A stretch of DNA of 64,000 nucleotides from Parahaliea maris (GCF_008064665.1 NZ_VRZA01000003.1:731690-795689), one strand, 5' to 3'. Positions 27,488 through 35,999 are shown, numbered from the stretch's first letter. Notes: generated by a model not told the origin, from the letters alone. Numbers and translations are program-made.

Positions 27488-27520
27488 ATCGAAAGACAAT
27501 CGAAAGACAATCGAAAGACA
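27488..27520. repeat. Three perfect 11-bp tandem repeats at a gene start
   Basis: Three exact copies of ATCGAAAGACA lie head to tail at 27488-27498, 27499-27509 and 27510-27520. A partial unit (ATCGAAAGCGG) lies at 27474-27484. The array ends 1 bp before the ATG at 27522, so its last unit overlaps the translation initiation region. It also lies in the divergent promoter gap with the ABC-F gene. Confidence 0.95.
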
Positions 27521-27521
27521 A

Positions 27522-28025
27522 ATGGACAATCCTCTCTGGAACTATTCCCTGGCCGCCTACTCCAACCCGGGCGTGGCCCAACATTGCCTTGAGGCACAGG
27601 ATGAGTGTGGCGTCGACGTCAACCTGCTGCTCTATGCCGCATGGCTCGCGAGCCAGGCACAGGTGCTGGATGAGCGGCGCTCGCGGTCTGCCATGGCGTG
27701 TACCGACACGCTGCGACAGCAGGTCATCCGTCCCCTGCGCACTTTGCGGCGCCAGTGGAAGGCCTGGCCGGAGCTGGCCGACCTGCGGGAACAGCTGAAA
27801 CAGCTGGAACTCGCTGCCGAGCGCGAATTGCAGGATGGCCTGTGGGACTGGCACCGGCAGCAGCCGGCACCGGCTTCCGGGGGCAGCCTGAGCGGGAATC
27901 TGGAGTGGGTCCTGCGTCTCGCCGGGGAGTCGCCGGCGGCGGCGTCGCAGCGGGCGCAGGTGCTGGCGGCAGCCCTGTCCGGCCCTGTCATGGATGCGGG
28001 CTGGCACCCGGGGCGCTCGGGGTAG
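27522..28025 (+). CDS. TIGR02444 family protein of unknown function
   Basis: A 167-residue cytoplasmic protein. It opens MDNPLWNYSLAAYSNPGVAQ and continues with the aromatic CGVDVNLLLYAAWLASQ helix and WDWHRQQ segment typical of TIGR02444. No catalytic motifs stand out. The start has only a weak purine-rich ribosome-binding site (GAAAGAC) formed by the upstream 11-bp repeat. The gene order TIGR02444/ABC-F next to an FKBP gene and algQ is one I recall from Pseudomonas. Confidence 0.75.
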   Translation: MDNPLWNYSLAAYSNPGVAQHCLEAQDECGVDVNLLLYAAWLASQAQVLDERRSRSAMACTDTLRQQVIRPLRTLRRQWKAWPELADLREQLKQLELAAERELQDGLWDWHRQQPAPASGGSLSGNLEWVLRLAGESPAAASQRAQVLAAALSGPVMDAGWHPGRSG

Positions 28026-28152
28026 TATGATTCGGGGCGCTTCGTTTGCATCCCGCCAGTATTGTGGTAGCGGCTCCGGCACGTCCGGGACTGATGCTGC
28101 CTCGGGTTGGCGGGGCACAGAAATACACATACATCGATAAATGGAAATCCCT

Positions 28153-28905
28153 ATGAAGAAATATGCACTGCCGCTGGCCCTTGTGACCGCGGTTGGCCTG
28201 ACAGCCTGTAACGAAAAAGCGGAGACTCCGGCACCTGAGCAGGCAGCCGCGGAAGTCAAGCTGGAGAGCACCCAGCAGCGCCTGAGCTACGGCATTGCCT
28301 ACGGTCTCGGCAAGCGCATGTCTGCGGACGCCGTACCGCTGGACATCGACGCCTTCACTGCCGGCATGCGCGATGCGCTGGAAGGCAGGGAAGGTCGCAT
28401 GACCGACGAGGAAATCCAGGCTGAAATGCAGGCTTACCAGCAGAAAATGCAGGCCGAAATGCAAGCCGCCCAGGCCGCGGAAGCTGAAGCCAACGCTGCT
28501 GCCTCTAGCGCGTTCCTGGCTGAGAACGGCGCCCGTGAAGGTGTGGTAACCACCGAATCCGGGCTGCAGTATGAAGTGCTCGAAGAAGGTGCCGGCGCCA
28601 AGCCCGGCCCGGATGACGTGGTCGACGTGCACTACCGCGGCACCCTGATCGACGGCACCGAGTTCGATTCATCCTACGGCCGCGGTGAAAGCGTGCAATT
28701 CGGTGTTGGCCAGGTCATTTCCGGCTGGACCGAAGCCCTGCAGCTGATGCCCGTGGGCTCCAAGTGGAAACTGTACATCCCGGCTGACCTGGGTTATGGC
28801 GCCGGCGGTGCAGGTGGCATGATTGGCCCCAACGCCGCACTGGTGTTCGAGGTCGAGCTGCTCGATATCGTCAAGCCCGAGACCGAGGAAGGGGCCGAGT
28901 CCTGA
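28153..28905 (+). CDS. FKBP-type peptidyl-prolyl isomerase lipoprotein
   Basis: A 250-residue protein of the FkpA/Mip type. Its signal peptide ends in lipobox LTAC (Cys19), so it should be a lipoprotein. Residues about 35-125 form the helical dimerisation domain (QQRLSYGIAYGLGKRM and a Gln/Ala-rich coiled coil). The FKBP catalytic domain follows (VDVHYRGTLIDGTEFDSSY, VISGWTEALQLMPVGSKW, GYGAGG). It catalyses prolyl isomerisation and acts as a periplasmic chaperone. It is convergent with algQ. Confidence 0.92.
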   Translation: MKKYALPLALVTAVGLTACNEKAETPAPEQAAAEVKLESTQQRLSYGIAYGLGKRMSADAVPLDIDAFTAGMRDALEGREGRMTDEEIQAEMQAYQQKMQAEMQAAQAAEAEANAAASSAFLAENGAREGVVTTESGLQYEVLEEGAGAKPGPDDVVDVHYRGTLIDGTEFDSSYGRGESVQFGVGQVISGWTEALQLMPVGSKWKLYIPADLGYGAGGAGGMIGPNAALVFEVELLDIVKPETEEGAES

Positions 28906-28907
28906 GG

Positions 28908-29390
28908 TCAGGCTGACCGGGCCGGCGCCATCTGGCGCCGGTGACGGTTGTGAAGGCCGGCAATCAGCCGGTCTTCCAGTTCAAAACGCACTTCCAGCAT
29001 TTCCCCCAGCGCCGACACATCCCTGCCGAGGGTGGCGTCTGCGGGCTCCTCTCCCGTGTACTTTTCCTCGTAGGCGAGAATCACCTCGGTGGTATCGCTG
29101 ATGGCCGGTATCAGTTCCGCCGCCAGGGCGCAGCCGCCGTCATCAAAACGCTCGGCTTCATCGACCAGTTGGTGAAAGATCTCGAAGTGGCCGGCGGAAA
29201 CGTAGTCCACCAGCAGGCCGCACAGGTCGAGCTGGCGCTGGTGCAGGCTGTCGGGGGTGGGGTCGCCGTCCATCGCGACGACCAGGGCGGTGTAGCGGGT
29301 CAACAGCGCTCGGCGCTCCTTTAGCCAGGCGGTAAGCAGACGCTCTACGGCTTCAAACTGTTCCCTGGGGTCCTCACTGCGGTGTGGCAT
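28908..29390 (-). CDS. algQ: Rsd/AlgQ family anti-sigma-70 factor
   Basis: A 160-residue protein starting MPHRSEDPREQFEAVERLL at ATG 29390; the frame is open further upstream. The helical Rsd/AlgQ pattern, with WLKERRALLTRYTALV and the LCGLLVDYVSAGHFEIF segment, is intact. Rsd binds region 4 of sigma-70 to favour alternative sigma factors. In Pseudomonas algQ lies beside dsbB and an FKBP gene, as here. The 3' end encodes a long GC hairpin at 28922-28941. Confidence 0.88.
   Translation of the reverse strand: MPHRSEDPREQFEAVERLLTAWLKERRALLTRYTALVVAMDGDPTPDSLHQRQLDLCGLLVDYVSAGHFEIFHQLVDEAERFDDGGCALAAELIPAISDTTEVILAYEEKYTGEEPADATLGRDVSALGEMLEVRFELEDRLIAGLHNRHRRQMAPARSA
28922..28941. terminator. 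GC hairpin at the FKBP/algQ convergence
   Basis: CCGGCGCCA and TGGCGCCGG are perfect 9-bp arms separated by 2 nt. The hairpin lies in the last codons of algQ and 16 bp after the FKBP stop. There is no T run on either strand, so it is only a possible terminator or mRNA-stabilising structure. Confidence 0.35.
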
Positions 29391-29441
29391 ATCCCGGCCT
29401 CGCTGGCACCTTGGCTGTCGGAGGCTTCCTACTATAAGCCG

Positions 29442-29454
29442 GCCCCGAAGGGGC
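29442..29454 (-). other. UUCG-tetraloop hairpin between dsbB and algQ
   Basis: On the minus-strand transcript the sequence is GCCCCTTCGGGGC, a short stem closed by the very stable UUCG tetraloop. It follows dsbB by about 20 bp and precedes algQ by about 50 bp. No T run follows. It might set the 3' end of a processed dsbB message. Confidence 0.4.
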
Positions 29455-29472
29455 GGCAATAGACAGGTGTGC

Positions 29473-29985
29473 TCAGGAGGCGGGGCGAGCGCGCAGCGTC
29501 TGCCACAGGCTGACCAGCAGGATCACCACGAACAGCAGCAGGGTCTGCTCGGGGATGCTGAGGCCGAGGAAGGTCCACGAGATGTCCGCGCAGTTGCCAT
29601 CGCCCATCAGGACCATGCTCACGGTTTCCGCGAAGGGCAGCGTCTCCAGCATGTATTCCAGCGAGGGGCCGCAGGCGGGCACCTGGTCTTCGGGCAGGTG
29701 CTGCAGCCACACGTGGCGGCCGGCGATCGCGCAGCCAAAGGCCGCCGCCAGCACACACAGGCCCGCATAGACTCGTCGCCCCCAGCCAGGGGGGTTGTGC
29801 AGTGCCGCCAGCAGGGCGAACACGCCTCCGGCCACCACGGCGACGCGCTGGGTCATGCACAGGGGGCAGGGGGCCAGCTCCAGGTATTGCTGCAGGTAGT
29901 AGTAGGCGAACAGCATGGCGACCAGCGCCATGAGGGCCTGGCCGAAGAAGACGGTTCGGGGCGAGAGGGTTTGCAGCATGGGCAT
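29473..29985 (-). CDS. dsbB: Disulfide bond formation protein DsbB
   Basis: A 170-residue four-helix inner-membrane oxidase that reoxidises DsbA using quinone. The two redox pairs are Cys40/Cys43 (APCPLC) and Cys105/Cys132 (VPACGPS and GNCADIS). I place the start at ATG 29985, where AGGA precedes by 6 bp; a TTG one codon earlier is possible. It lies between acpH-like and algQ genes on the same strand. Confidence 0.93.
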   Translation of the reverse strand: MPMLQTLSPRTVFFGQALMALVAMLFAYYYLQQYLELAPCPLCMTQRVAVVAGGVFALLAALHNPPGWGRRVYAGLCVLAAAFGCAIAGRHVWLQHLPEDQVPACGPSLEYMLETLPFAETVSMVLMGDGNCADISWTFLGLSIPEQTLLLFVVILLVSLWQTLRARPAS

Positions 29986-30018
29986 CAAGGATCCTGGCAG
30001 TGGGCAGCGGCGGCTACG

Positions 30019-30669
30019 TTAGACATTTTTCGGGGGCGGCGCAACGCGGGTGCCGCGCTGGTTTGAGTCGCCGACAGCGGATTGGTTCAGTTGCCGGCGG
30101 TATTTGCCGGCGAAGTCCTGGAGTTCCGGGTAAAACGCGGTAAAGGCCGACTGCAGTGCCGGCCGCAGGGGGCTGAGGGCTGGCTCCACCCCCGCCAGGG
30201 CATTGCCGCGGCGCAGGCGCTCGCCGATCCGCTCTGCCGTGCCGGTCACGGCGTCCCAACGGTGGTAGCGGGTGAGAATGTCATGGTCCACCAGGCGCCG
30301 GGCCATGCGCTGCGCGCCGGAGCCGAGTTCATGGTGGCGGCTCTCGAGTACGTCGTACACGGCCAGGGCGAAGTCATCCAGGGGCTGCTGGTGGTAGCGC
30401 TCCCAAGCGAGGCTCAGGTAGTGGTCGAAGCTGATGTCGATGAGGATACCCGCATAGCGACGCAGGTGGGCGGGAAAGGCCGCTCTCAGCTCTTCCATGA
30501 CCGGGTGTTGGTCGGTGTAGGCGTCAATGGCGCGGTGCAGCCTGACGCCGGCCTCGATATCGGCTGAGCACTGCCCGCGCAGGGGCCCCTTCAGGTAGTC
30601 GCCTTCCAGGGCGCCCGCCACCAGCCCGGGTTCGGGCCAGGCGAGGTGGAAGTGGGCGAGAAAATTCAC
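30019..30669 (-). CDS. ACP phosphodiesterase (AcpH-like)
   Basis: A 216-residue protein. GTG 30669 gives VNFLAHFHLAWPE, matching the MNFLAHxHL start of the family; an upstream extension does not match. The His/Asp residues at DIEAGVRLHRAIDAYTDQHP and ISFDHYLSLAWERY fit the AcpH HD-like metal site. It removes the 4'-phosphopantetheine arm from holo-ACP. The gene starts 11 bp after the gshA stop. Confidence 0.85.
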   Translation of the reverse strand: MNFLAHFHLAWPEPGLVAGALEGDYLKGPLRGQCSADIEAGVRLHRAIDAYTDQHPVMEELRAAFPAHLRRYAGILIDISFDHYLSLAWERYHQQPLDDFALAVYDVLESRHHELGSGAQRMARRLVDHDILTRYHRWDAVTGTAERIGERLRRGNALAGVEPALSPLRPALQSAFTAFYPELQDFAGKYRRQLNQSAVGDSNQRGTRVAPPPKNV

Positions 30670-30680
30670 AATGCGGCGGC

Positions 30681-32267
30681 TTACACCGCCTGGTATTGGG
30701 CGTAGAAGCGCTGCAGGTACTGCTCGAAGCTGATGTCGTCGTTGGCCTCGATGTCCCGCTGGGCTGCCAGGGATTCCTCCCGCTCCTGTTCGAAGCGGGC
30801 CTGGGCGTCGGCGGCCAGCGGCTCCTCGCGGAAGTACTGTGCCCACTGCTGGCTGTAGGCCAGGGCCAGGCGGAAGTAGGGCAGGTCCCGTTCGCGCATT
30901 TCCCGCAGCACCCGGGCCGAGGGTGTGAGTTCGGGGTCATCCACCTTGGCCTGCTGGGCGGCGACGGATTGGCGGTAAGCGTCGCTGTGGTGGGCGTCGT
31001 CCAGCGCGCCGGCCACGAGATCGATCTGTTGCAGCAGGTCGCTGGCCCAGTCCGTCAGCTTGCGTTCTCCCTGGCGGCTGCTCAGCTGCAGCCCGGGTTC
31101 CCGGCCGCGATTGACCACCAGGCGCAGGTTGGCCTGCTGGTGATCCCGCTCGGCTTCGTCACAGGCGGGGCTGTCACTGAGCAGGCAGAACAACAGGAAG
31201 CTGTCGAGAAAACGCACCTGCTCCGCATCGAGACCGATGGGGTTGAAGGGGGACACGTCGATGCAGCGCACTTCCACGTATTCGATGCCGCCTCGCCGCA
31301 GGGCGCTCAGCGGGGTTTCGCCGGAGTAGGCTACCCGTTTGGGGCGGATGGTGCTGTAAAACTCGTTTTCGATCTGCAGCAGGCTGTCGTTGAGCTGCTG
31401 GTAGTCGCCATCCTGCCCCGAGGGGATATGGCTGTACTCGGAGCGCGGCTGCATGATGCCCTTGCGCAGGGCGCCCACGTAGTTGTCCAGCGAGTTGTAG
31501 CACACCTGCAGGTCGCGCTGGGCGGCGCTGTTGTAACCGAGGTCGCCCATGCGCAGGGCGGTGGCGTAGGGGAGGTAGAGCGTTTTTCCCTCCGGGTCGA
31601 ATTTTTCCAGGCCGTGGGTGTCGCGATCCCGCAGGAAGCTGGCACACAGAGCCGGCGAAGCGCCGAACAGGTAGATCAACAGCCAGGAATAGCGGTGGAA
31701 ATTGCGGATCAGGGCCAGGTAGCGCCCGGTGATCCAGTCTTTCAGGCCGCCCGGGGAGCCCGCTTCCCGCCAGTCCTGCTCCCAGTAGGCGTGGGGCATG
31801 GAAAAATTGTAGTGGATGCCGGAAATCACCTGCATGGCGCGGCCGTAGCGGTGCCCCAGCCCGTAGCGGTAAACGGTTTTCATGTGGGCGACGTTGGAAC
31901 TGCCGTACTGTGCCACCGGGATGCTGTCATCCCCGGCTACCACGCAGGGCATGCTGGCACTCCACAGGATTTCGTCATTCAGCTGGCTATAGACGTGGCG
32001 GTGGATATCGGCCAGGGTCCGCAGGCTGCCTTCGAGGTCGGTATCCACCGGCGTGATGAACTCCAGCAGCGCCTCCGAGTAGTCCGTAGTGATGGAGGAG
32101 TGGGTCAGGGCCGAGCCGAGCGCCGCCGGGTGCGGGGTCTGGGCGATGCGCCCTTCCGGGGAAATGCGCAGGCTTTCTTTCTCGATGCCCCGGTGGATTT
32201 CGCGCAACAGCGCCCCCGAGCCGTTGCCGGACAGGGTCTTGAGGTGTTGTTGCAACTGATCTGACAC
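30681..32267 (-). CDS. gshA: Glutamate-cysteine ligase
   Basis: A 528-residue enzyme catalysing the first step of glutathione synthesis. The GTG start at 32267 has AAGGAG 6 bp upstream and gives VSDQLQQHLKTLSG. The class-I GshA motifs are present: RGIEKESLRISPEGRIAQTP, TTDYSEALLEFITPV and the VEVRCIDVSPFNPIG segment. The reaction joins glutamate to cysteine with ATP in the cytosol. It is divergent from the Omp85-like gene. Confidence 0.95.
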   Translation of the reverse strand: MSDQLQQHLKTLSGNGSGALLREIHRGIEKESLRISPEGRIAQTPHPAALGSALTHSSITTDYSEALLEFITPVDTDLEGSLRTLADIHRHVYSQLNDEILWSASMPCVVAGDDSIPVAQYGSSNVAHMKTVYRYGLGHRYGRAMQVISGIHYNFSMPHAYWEQDWREAGSPGGLKDWITGRYLALIRNFHRYSWLLIYLFGASPALCASFLRDRDTHGLEKFDPEGKTLYLPYATALRMGDLGYNSAAQRDLQVCYNSLDNYVGALRKGIMQPRSEYSHIPSGQDGDYQQLNDSLLQIENEFYSTIRPKRVAYSGETPLSALRRGGIEYVEVRCIDVSPFNPIGLDAEQVRFLDSFLLFCLLSDSPACDEAERDHQQANLRLVVNRGREPGLQLSSRQGERKLTDWASDLLQQIDLVAGALDDAHHSDAYRQSVAAQQAKVDDPELTPSARVLREMRERDLPYFRLALAYSQQWAQYFREEPLAADAQARFEQEREESLAAQRDIEANDDISFEQYLQRFYAQYQAV

Positions 32268-32428
32268 TGAGCACTCCTTTTTCCTGGACGAGGGGCCTGT
32301 GGATTCGGCCCCCCCTGGCCGGCCCGGTGCCAAACCGGGGGCAAGTGTATCGCCCCCTCTGTTGCTAGTACAGAGAGCCGGGTACAGCGAGCATTGCCGG
32401 GCGCTGCGGGGCACGCTATCTTGTTGTT

Positions 32429-34192
32429 ATGACAAGCGTGCAGGCTGTAATGCGGGGAGCGTGGGGACTCTCCTCCTCATTGCGGCAGTGGTGCAGATCA
32501 CTGGCGTGGCTGCCCTTGCTGTTGCTGATTCCCGTTGCCCCTCTGCTGGGCGCGCAACCGGACCCTGACGAGGCATGCCTCACTGCGCCCCTGCAGGAGG
32601 ATACCGACGCCTTTCGCTTCAAACCCTCCCCCGGTCACGATGCACTGCAGGTGCAAATTCCACCCGGCGTGAAAATTCGCAGTATCCGCTATCGGCGCTA
32701 TTCCGTGTTTGACCTGCAGGACCCGAAAGAGGACGGGCTGGTCTACCGTTGGGCCAACGACTTCCACAGCGAGACCCGGGAGTGGGTGCTGCGCGACCAG
32801 TTGCTGCTGGCGGAGGGTGACGTCTACGAGCCGCGGCGGGCGGAAGAGTCCGAACGCATCTTGCGCAACCTGAAATTTATCTACGACGCCCGCGTGCGTC
32901 CCTGGCGCTGGTGCGGGGATTTCGTCGACGTGGAAGTGATCACCCGCGATATCTGGACCTTTACCCCGGCCCTTTCACTCAGCCGCAGCGGCGGGGAGAA
33001 CGCCTACTCGGTGGGCTTTCGCGACGCCAACTTCCTCGGCACCGGCAAGCAGGTGCTGGTGGCCTACGACAGCGACGAAGAGCGCGCCGGCTACACCTTT
33101 GTCTACGCCGACCCGGCGGTGATGGGCAGTCGCTGGCAGGTCCGGGCCCGCTACACCGACAACGACGACGGCTACGACCACGGCCTGCGTATCGAAAAAC
33201 CGTTCTTTTCCATCTACGAACCCTGGTCGGTGGGCACCAGCCTCGACCAGCAGAAACTGGAGCAGAAAATCTGGTATCGCGGCGACGAGGTCTCGGAATT
33301 TGATCACGAACAGGAGCAATACAATCTGTATGGTGGTGTCGCTTCGCAGCTGGAAGTGGACAAGCGGGTCAATCGCTGGCTGTTCGGCTACTTCCTGGAG
33401 AACAATGCCTTCGAGTTCAGCGACTCCGATATTCCCCCGGCGGAGCTGCCCGAAGACCGTGACTACAGTTACCCCTGGATTGGCTACCAGTCGGTGGAAG
33501 ATGAGTTCGCCCAGCTGCACAACTTCAACTACCTCGGCCGTACCGAGGACATTTTCGTTGGCGAGCGCTACGAATGGGCCCTGGGTTATTCCACCGAGGG
33601 CCTGGGCGCCACCCGCGACCAGATCGCCTTTCGCGGCAGCTACCGCAATACCCTGCTGGCCGAGGACCGGCAGCTGTGGGTTGTGTCGAGCTGGCTCAAC
33701 GGCTACTGGACGCTCGATGACGCCGAGCTGGAAAATTTCTGGTGGCAGGCGGAGAGCCGCTACCAACTGAAGCAGAGCCAGCGCTGGGCGCTGTACAGCG
33801 GCCTGCGGGTGGATTACACCGACGGTCTCACCGACGACAACCAGCTTACGCTGGGAGGCCACAACGGCTTGCGCGGCTACGATCTGCATTACCAGGTGGG
33901 CGATCGCTCGGTGGTGTGGAATCTGGAGCAGCGCTATTACTCGGACTGGCACCCTTTCCGCCTGATCCGGGTGGGGTTTGCGGCCTTTGTGGATGTGGGG
34001 CGGGCGTGGTTTGCGAACCAGGACAACGGTTCCAACGGCGGGGTGCTGGCCAACGCGGGCCTGGGTCTGCGGCTGAATTCGAGCCGGGCGGAGAAGAGTT
34101 CAGTGGTGCATGTGGATGTGGCGTTTCCGTTTATGCGGGATGACGATGTGGATGGTATGCAGGTGTTGTTGACGGTGAAGGAGCGGTTTTAG
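32429..34192 (+). CDS. Omp85-like outer-membrane protein with a POTRA-like domain
   Basis: A 587-residue protein with an N-terminal signal (LAWLPLLLLIPVAPLLGAQ, near residues 25-44). One POTRA-like domain (IRSIRYRRYSVFDLQDPKEDG, about residues 85-150) follows. The rest is a beta-barrel ending in phenylalanine (LTVKERF), the outer-membrane assembly signal. The L6 motif LRGYDL (near residue 485) resembles the VRGF/Y motif of Omp85 proteins. It is shorter than BamA and probably a BamA/TamA-like assembly or secretion protein with few POTRAs. Substrate is unknown. Confidence 0.7.
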   Translation: MTSVQAVMRGAWGLSSSLRQWCRSLAWLPLLLLIPVAPLLGAQPDPDEACLTAPLQEDTDAFRFKPSPGHDALQVQIPPGVKIRSIRYRRYSVFDLQDPKEDGLVYRWANDFHSETREWVLRDQLLLAEGDVYEPRRAEESERILRNLKFIYDARVRPWRWCGDFVDVEVITRDIWTFTPALSLSRSGGENAYSVGFRDANFLGTGKQVLVAYDSDEERAGYTFVYADPAVMGSRWQVRARYTDNDDGYDHGLRIEKPFFSIYEPWSVGTSLDQQKLEQKIWYRGDEVSEFDHEQEQYNLYGGVASQLEVDKRVNRWLFGYFLENNAFEFSDSDIPPAELPEDRDYSYPWIGYQSVEDEFAQLHNFNYLGRTEDIFVGERYEWALGYSTEGLGATRDQIAFRGSYRNTLLAEDRQLWVVSSWLNGYWTLDDAELENFWWQAESRYQLKQSQRWALYSGLRVDYTDGLTDDNQLTLGGHNGLRGYDLHYQVGDRSVVWNLEQRYYSDWHPFRLIRVGFAAFVDVGRAWFANQDNGSNGGVLANAGLGLRLNSSRAEKSSVVHVDVAFPFMRDDDVDGMQVLLTVKERF

Positions 34193-34263
34193 TTTTTAGG
34201 GCCCTGTCTTGCTTGAGTCAGGATGGTTGGCCTTGAGTTCCTTAAACTTACCGGGTCTGGTGG

Positions 34264-34383
34264 CCGCGCCGCGGCGGCGAGGCTGCTCCGCGACGCGCTG
34301 AAAACCCTGCCATCCATGGCTCGCTCGACAGCGACCGTCCAGGTCGCTGACGGTCGCTACGCAGCCTCCCCGCCACGGCGCTC
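34264..34383 (-). repeat. Long intergenic palindrome, copy 4a (reverse orientation)
   Basis: Imperfect 22-bp arms at 34273-34294 and 34353-34374 match at 18 positions (GGCGG-GAGGCTGC-GCGAC). They flank a 58-nt interior. On the minus strand the interior reads AGCCATGGATGGC (second core), then TTTTCAGCG, then the right arm. A nested GCGACC/GGTCGC hairpin takes the place of the first core. Confidence 0.8.
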
Positions 34384-34446
34384 TCGCCCGCAGAGTGGTG
34401 CCTAGTTCCAGAACAGTGGTACGCAATTTTGGCAACCACGGTGCGA

Positions 34447-34573
34447 GCCCTCGCCCGTCGGGGGCTGCGGAGCGACCCTATGAGGCATGGATGCCGGGGG
34501 CGGCCATCCGTATTAGGAGCGTACATGGATGTACTTGCAGCGAGTCGCGGAGTAGCCCCCGGCGGGCGAGGGC
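34447..34573 (+). repeat. Long intergenic palindrome, copy 4b
   Basis: The 30-bp arms at 34447-34476 and 34544-34573 match at 25 positions. The interior is 67 nt and contains GGCATGGATGCC at 34484-34495 (first core), AGGAGC, then GTACATGGATGTAC at 34521-34534 (second core) and TTGCAGCG before the arm. This is the clearest two-core copy apart from copy 2. Confidence 0.9.
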
Positions 34574-34642
34574 GGTTTAAGTACTCCACAATGGATGGCT
34601 CGGAAATCAGTAGGCCTGTTCGAGACTCGATTGTTGGCAGGC

Positions 34643-35710
34643 TCAGGTCAGTTCATCCAGATACTTCTCCAGCATCTTGCACACAAAGTTCCCCTGGATC
34701 TCGTGCTCCTGCCCCGTCGCCAGCATAATCCGCGACATGATCAGGCCGTAGCGCATGCCGGCGAAAATCCAGTAGTAATCGTAGTGCTCCGCGCTGCGCC
34801 CCGTGGCGGCTTCCCACTGGGCGACCGTGTCCTCATAGCTCGGCAGGCCCGGCAGGCGCGGGAAGCCAAGGCCCTCCGCGAAAGTCGCGTCGATGTAATT
34901 GAACCAGGCCAGGTCTTGCACCGGGTTGCCGGCGACTGCCATCTCCCAGTCGAGGACTGCCACCACCTCGTCCAGCGAGGGCGCGAACATCATATTGCCG
35001 ACCCGCGAGTCCCCCCAGCACAGGGCCGTGGGTTCATCCTGCGGCTGGTTGGCCCTGAGCCAGTCCAGCGCCCGCTGGCCGATTTCGTGGGTGCGGCCCT
35101 CCAGCCCCCAGTCGTGGTACTGCTGCCAGTAATCCAGTTGCGCCTGCAGCGCTGTCTTGCCGGGGGGGAGCTGCAGTTCCGGCAGGTCGAGGGCGTCGCT
35201 GTCCAGCTGGTGAAAGCGCGCCAGCATGTCCACTGCACTGCGCCAGAGGGTGGCGCGCTGCTCTTCACTGGTGTCGTTCAGGAGCCAGCCATCCATGTTG
35301 TAGGGCGGCATGTCGGAAGGTACCTGGCCGTCGATGCGGCCCATGATGTAGAACTCGACCCCCAGCAGGCGGGTGTCGGTTTCCAGGCCCAGCAGTTCCG
35401 GGACCGGTATCTGACCCTGGTGACCCAGTGCTTCCATCACGCGGTACTGTGGCTCCAGGGCGTAGCTCGGGAACACCGGCCGGTCTATCTCGGGTTGCAG
35501 GCGCCCGACGCAGGATTGGGTGCGGGTTTCTTCGCCTTGCTGCCACTGGATGTCGAACAGCAGGGTGACATTGGACATGCCATTGCCGTCGGGGATGGTG
35601 AGTTCGGGAATCTCGATCGGGTAGCCGCGCTGTGCGCTGAACCACTGGGCGAGCTTGCGGCGGGTGCCGTCGATGTCCTCGAGGACGGGGGTGGGGCGGG
35701 ATTCTTCCAC
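34643..35710 (-). CDS. Phosphotransferase (APH/ACAD10-like) family protein
   Basis: A 355-residue kinase-like protein beginning GTG 35710 with AAGGA about 10 bp upstream. The catalytic loop reads LCWGDSRVGNMMF (a WGDxxxxN variant of HGDxxxxN), and the metal-binding LDWEMAVAGNP follows. The nucleotide-binding N-lobe is less clear. Relatives fused or adjacent to acyl-CoA dehydrogenases are thought to phosphorylate hydroxy-acyl groups; no dehydrogenase lies beside it here. A perfect CTATAC-GCGT-GTATAG dyad lies just upstream. Confidence 0.8.
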   Translation of the reverse strand: MEESRPTPVLEDIDGTRRKLAQWFSAQRGYPIEIPELTIPDGNGMSNVTLLFDIQWQQGEETRTQSCVGRLQPEIDRPVFPSYALEPQYRVMEALGHQGQIPVPELLGLETDTRLLGVEFYIMGRIDGQVPSDMPPYNMDGWLLNDTSEEQRATLWRSAVDMLARFHQLDSDALDLPELQLPPGKTALQAQLDYWQQYHDWGLEGRTHEIGQRALDWLRANQPQDEPTALCWGDSRVGNMMFAPSLDEVVAVLDWEMAVAGNPVQDLAWFNYIDATFAEGLGFPRLPGLPSYEDTVAQWEAATGRSAEHYDYYWIFAGMRYGLIMSRIMLATGQEHEIQGNFVCKMLEKYLDELT

Positions 35711-35732
35711 GGTCTGTTATTCCTTTTATTGA

Positions 35733-35748
35733 CTATACGCGTGTATAG
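35733..35748. promoter_or_regulatory. Candidate operator before the phosphotransferase gene
   Basis: CTATAC and GTATAG form a 6-bp dyad with a 4-bp centre GCGT, 22 bp upstream of the GTG start and overlapping where a -10 element would lie. This size and position suit a TetR-type repressor, but no such regulator lies nearby. Confidence 0.4.
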
Positions 35749-35999
35749 CATAGGCATTGGCTGTGAACCAGTCCGCGGTGCTCCGGTGTGGGCTGACGGG
35801 AAGCATAGTCGGGCCCTGCGCGAGTGGCAGAAAGTCCAGATAGGCTCGCCCGGGTGCTTGTCCGGAAAGACGAAGCTGCTACAGTAACCGCTTGCTGCGC
35901 GGTATTCTGGCGCGGCGGCATTCAGCAAAGCAGCAACAAAACAACGACAACAACAGACTATCGGTGCCGCTGTGCGGCGCAGTGACGGGGAGCAGGTGC

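Larger units (their letters stand above)
34193..34642. other. 450-bp gap holding two oppositely oriented palindromes
   Basis: The convergent gap between the Omp85-like gene and the phosphotransferase gene has no plausible coding frame. It contains palindromes 4a (34264-34383) and 4b (34447-34573), which share arm-proximal sequence and lie in opposite orientation. No T-rich terminator was identified. Confidence 0.7.

Noticed and set aside
28153..28905. Start of the FKBP gene at ATG 28141
   Set aside because: The internal ATG 28153 gives a normal lipoprotein signal (MKKYALPLAL), while the upstream codons add four atypical residues.
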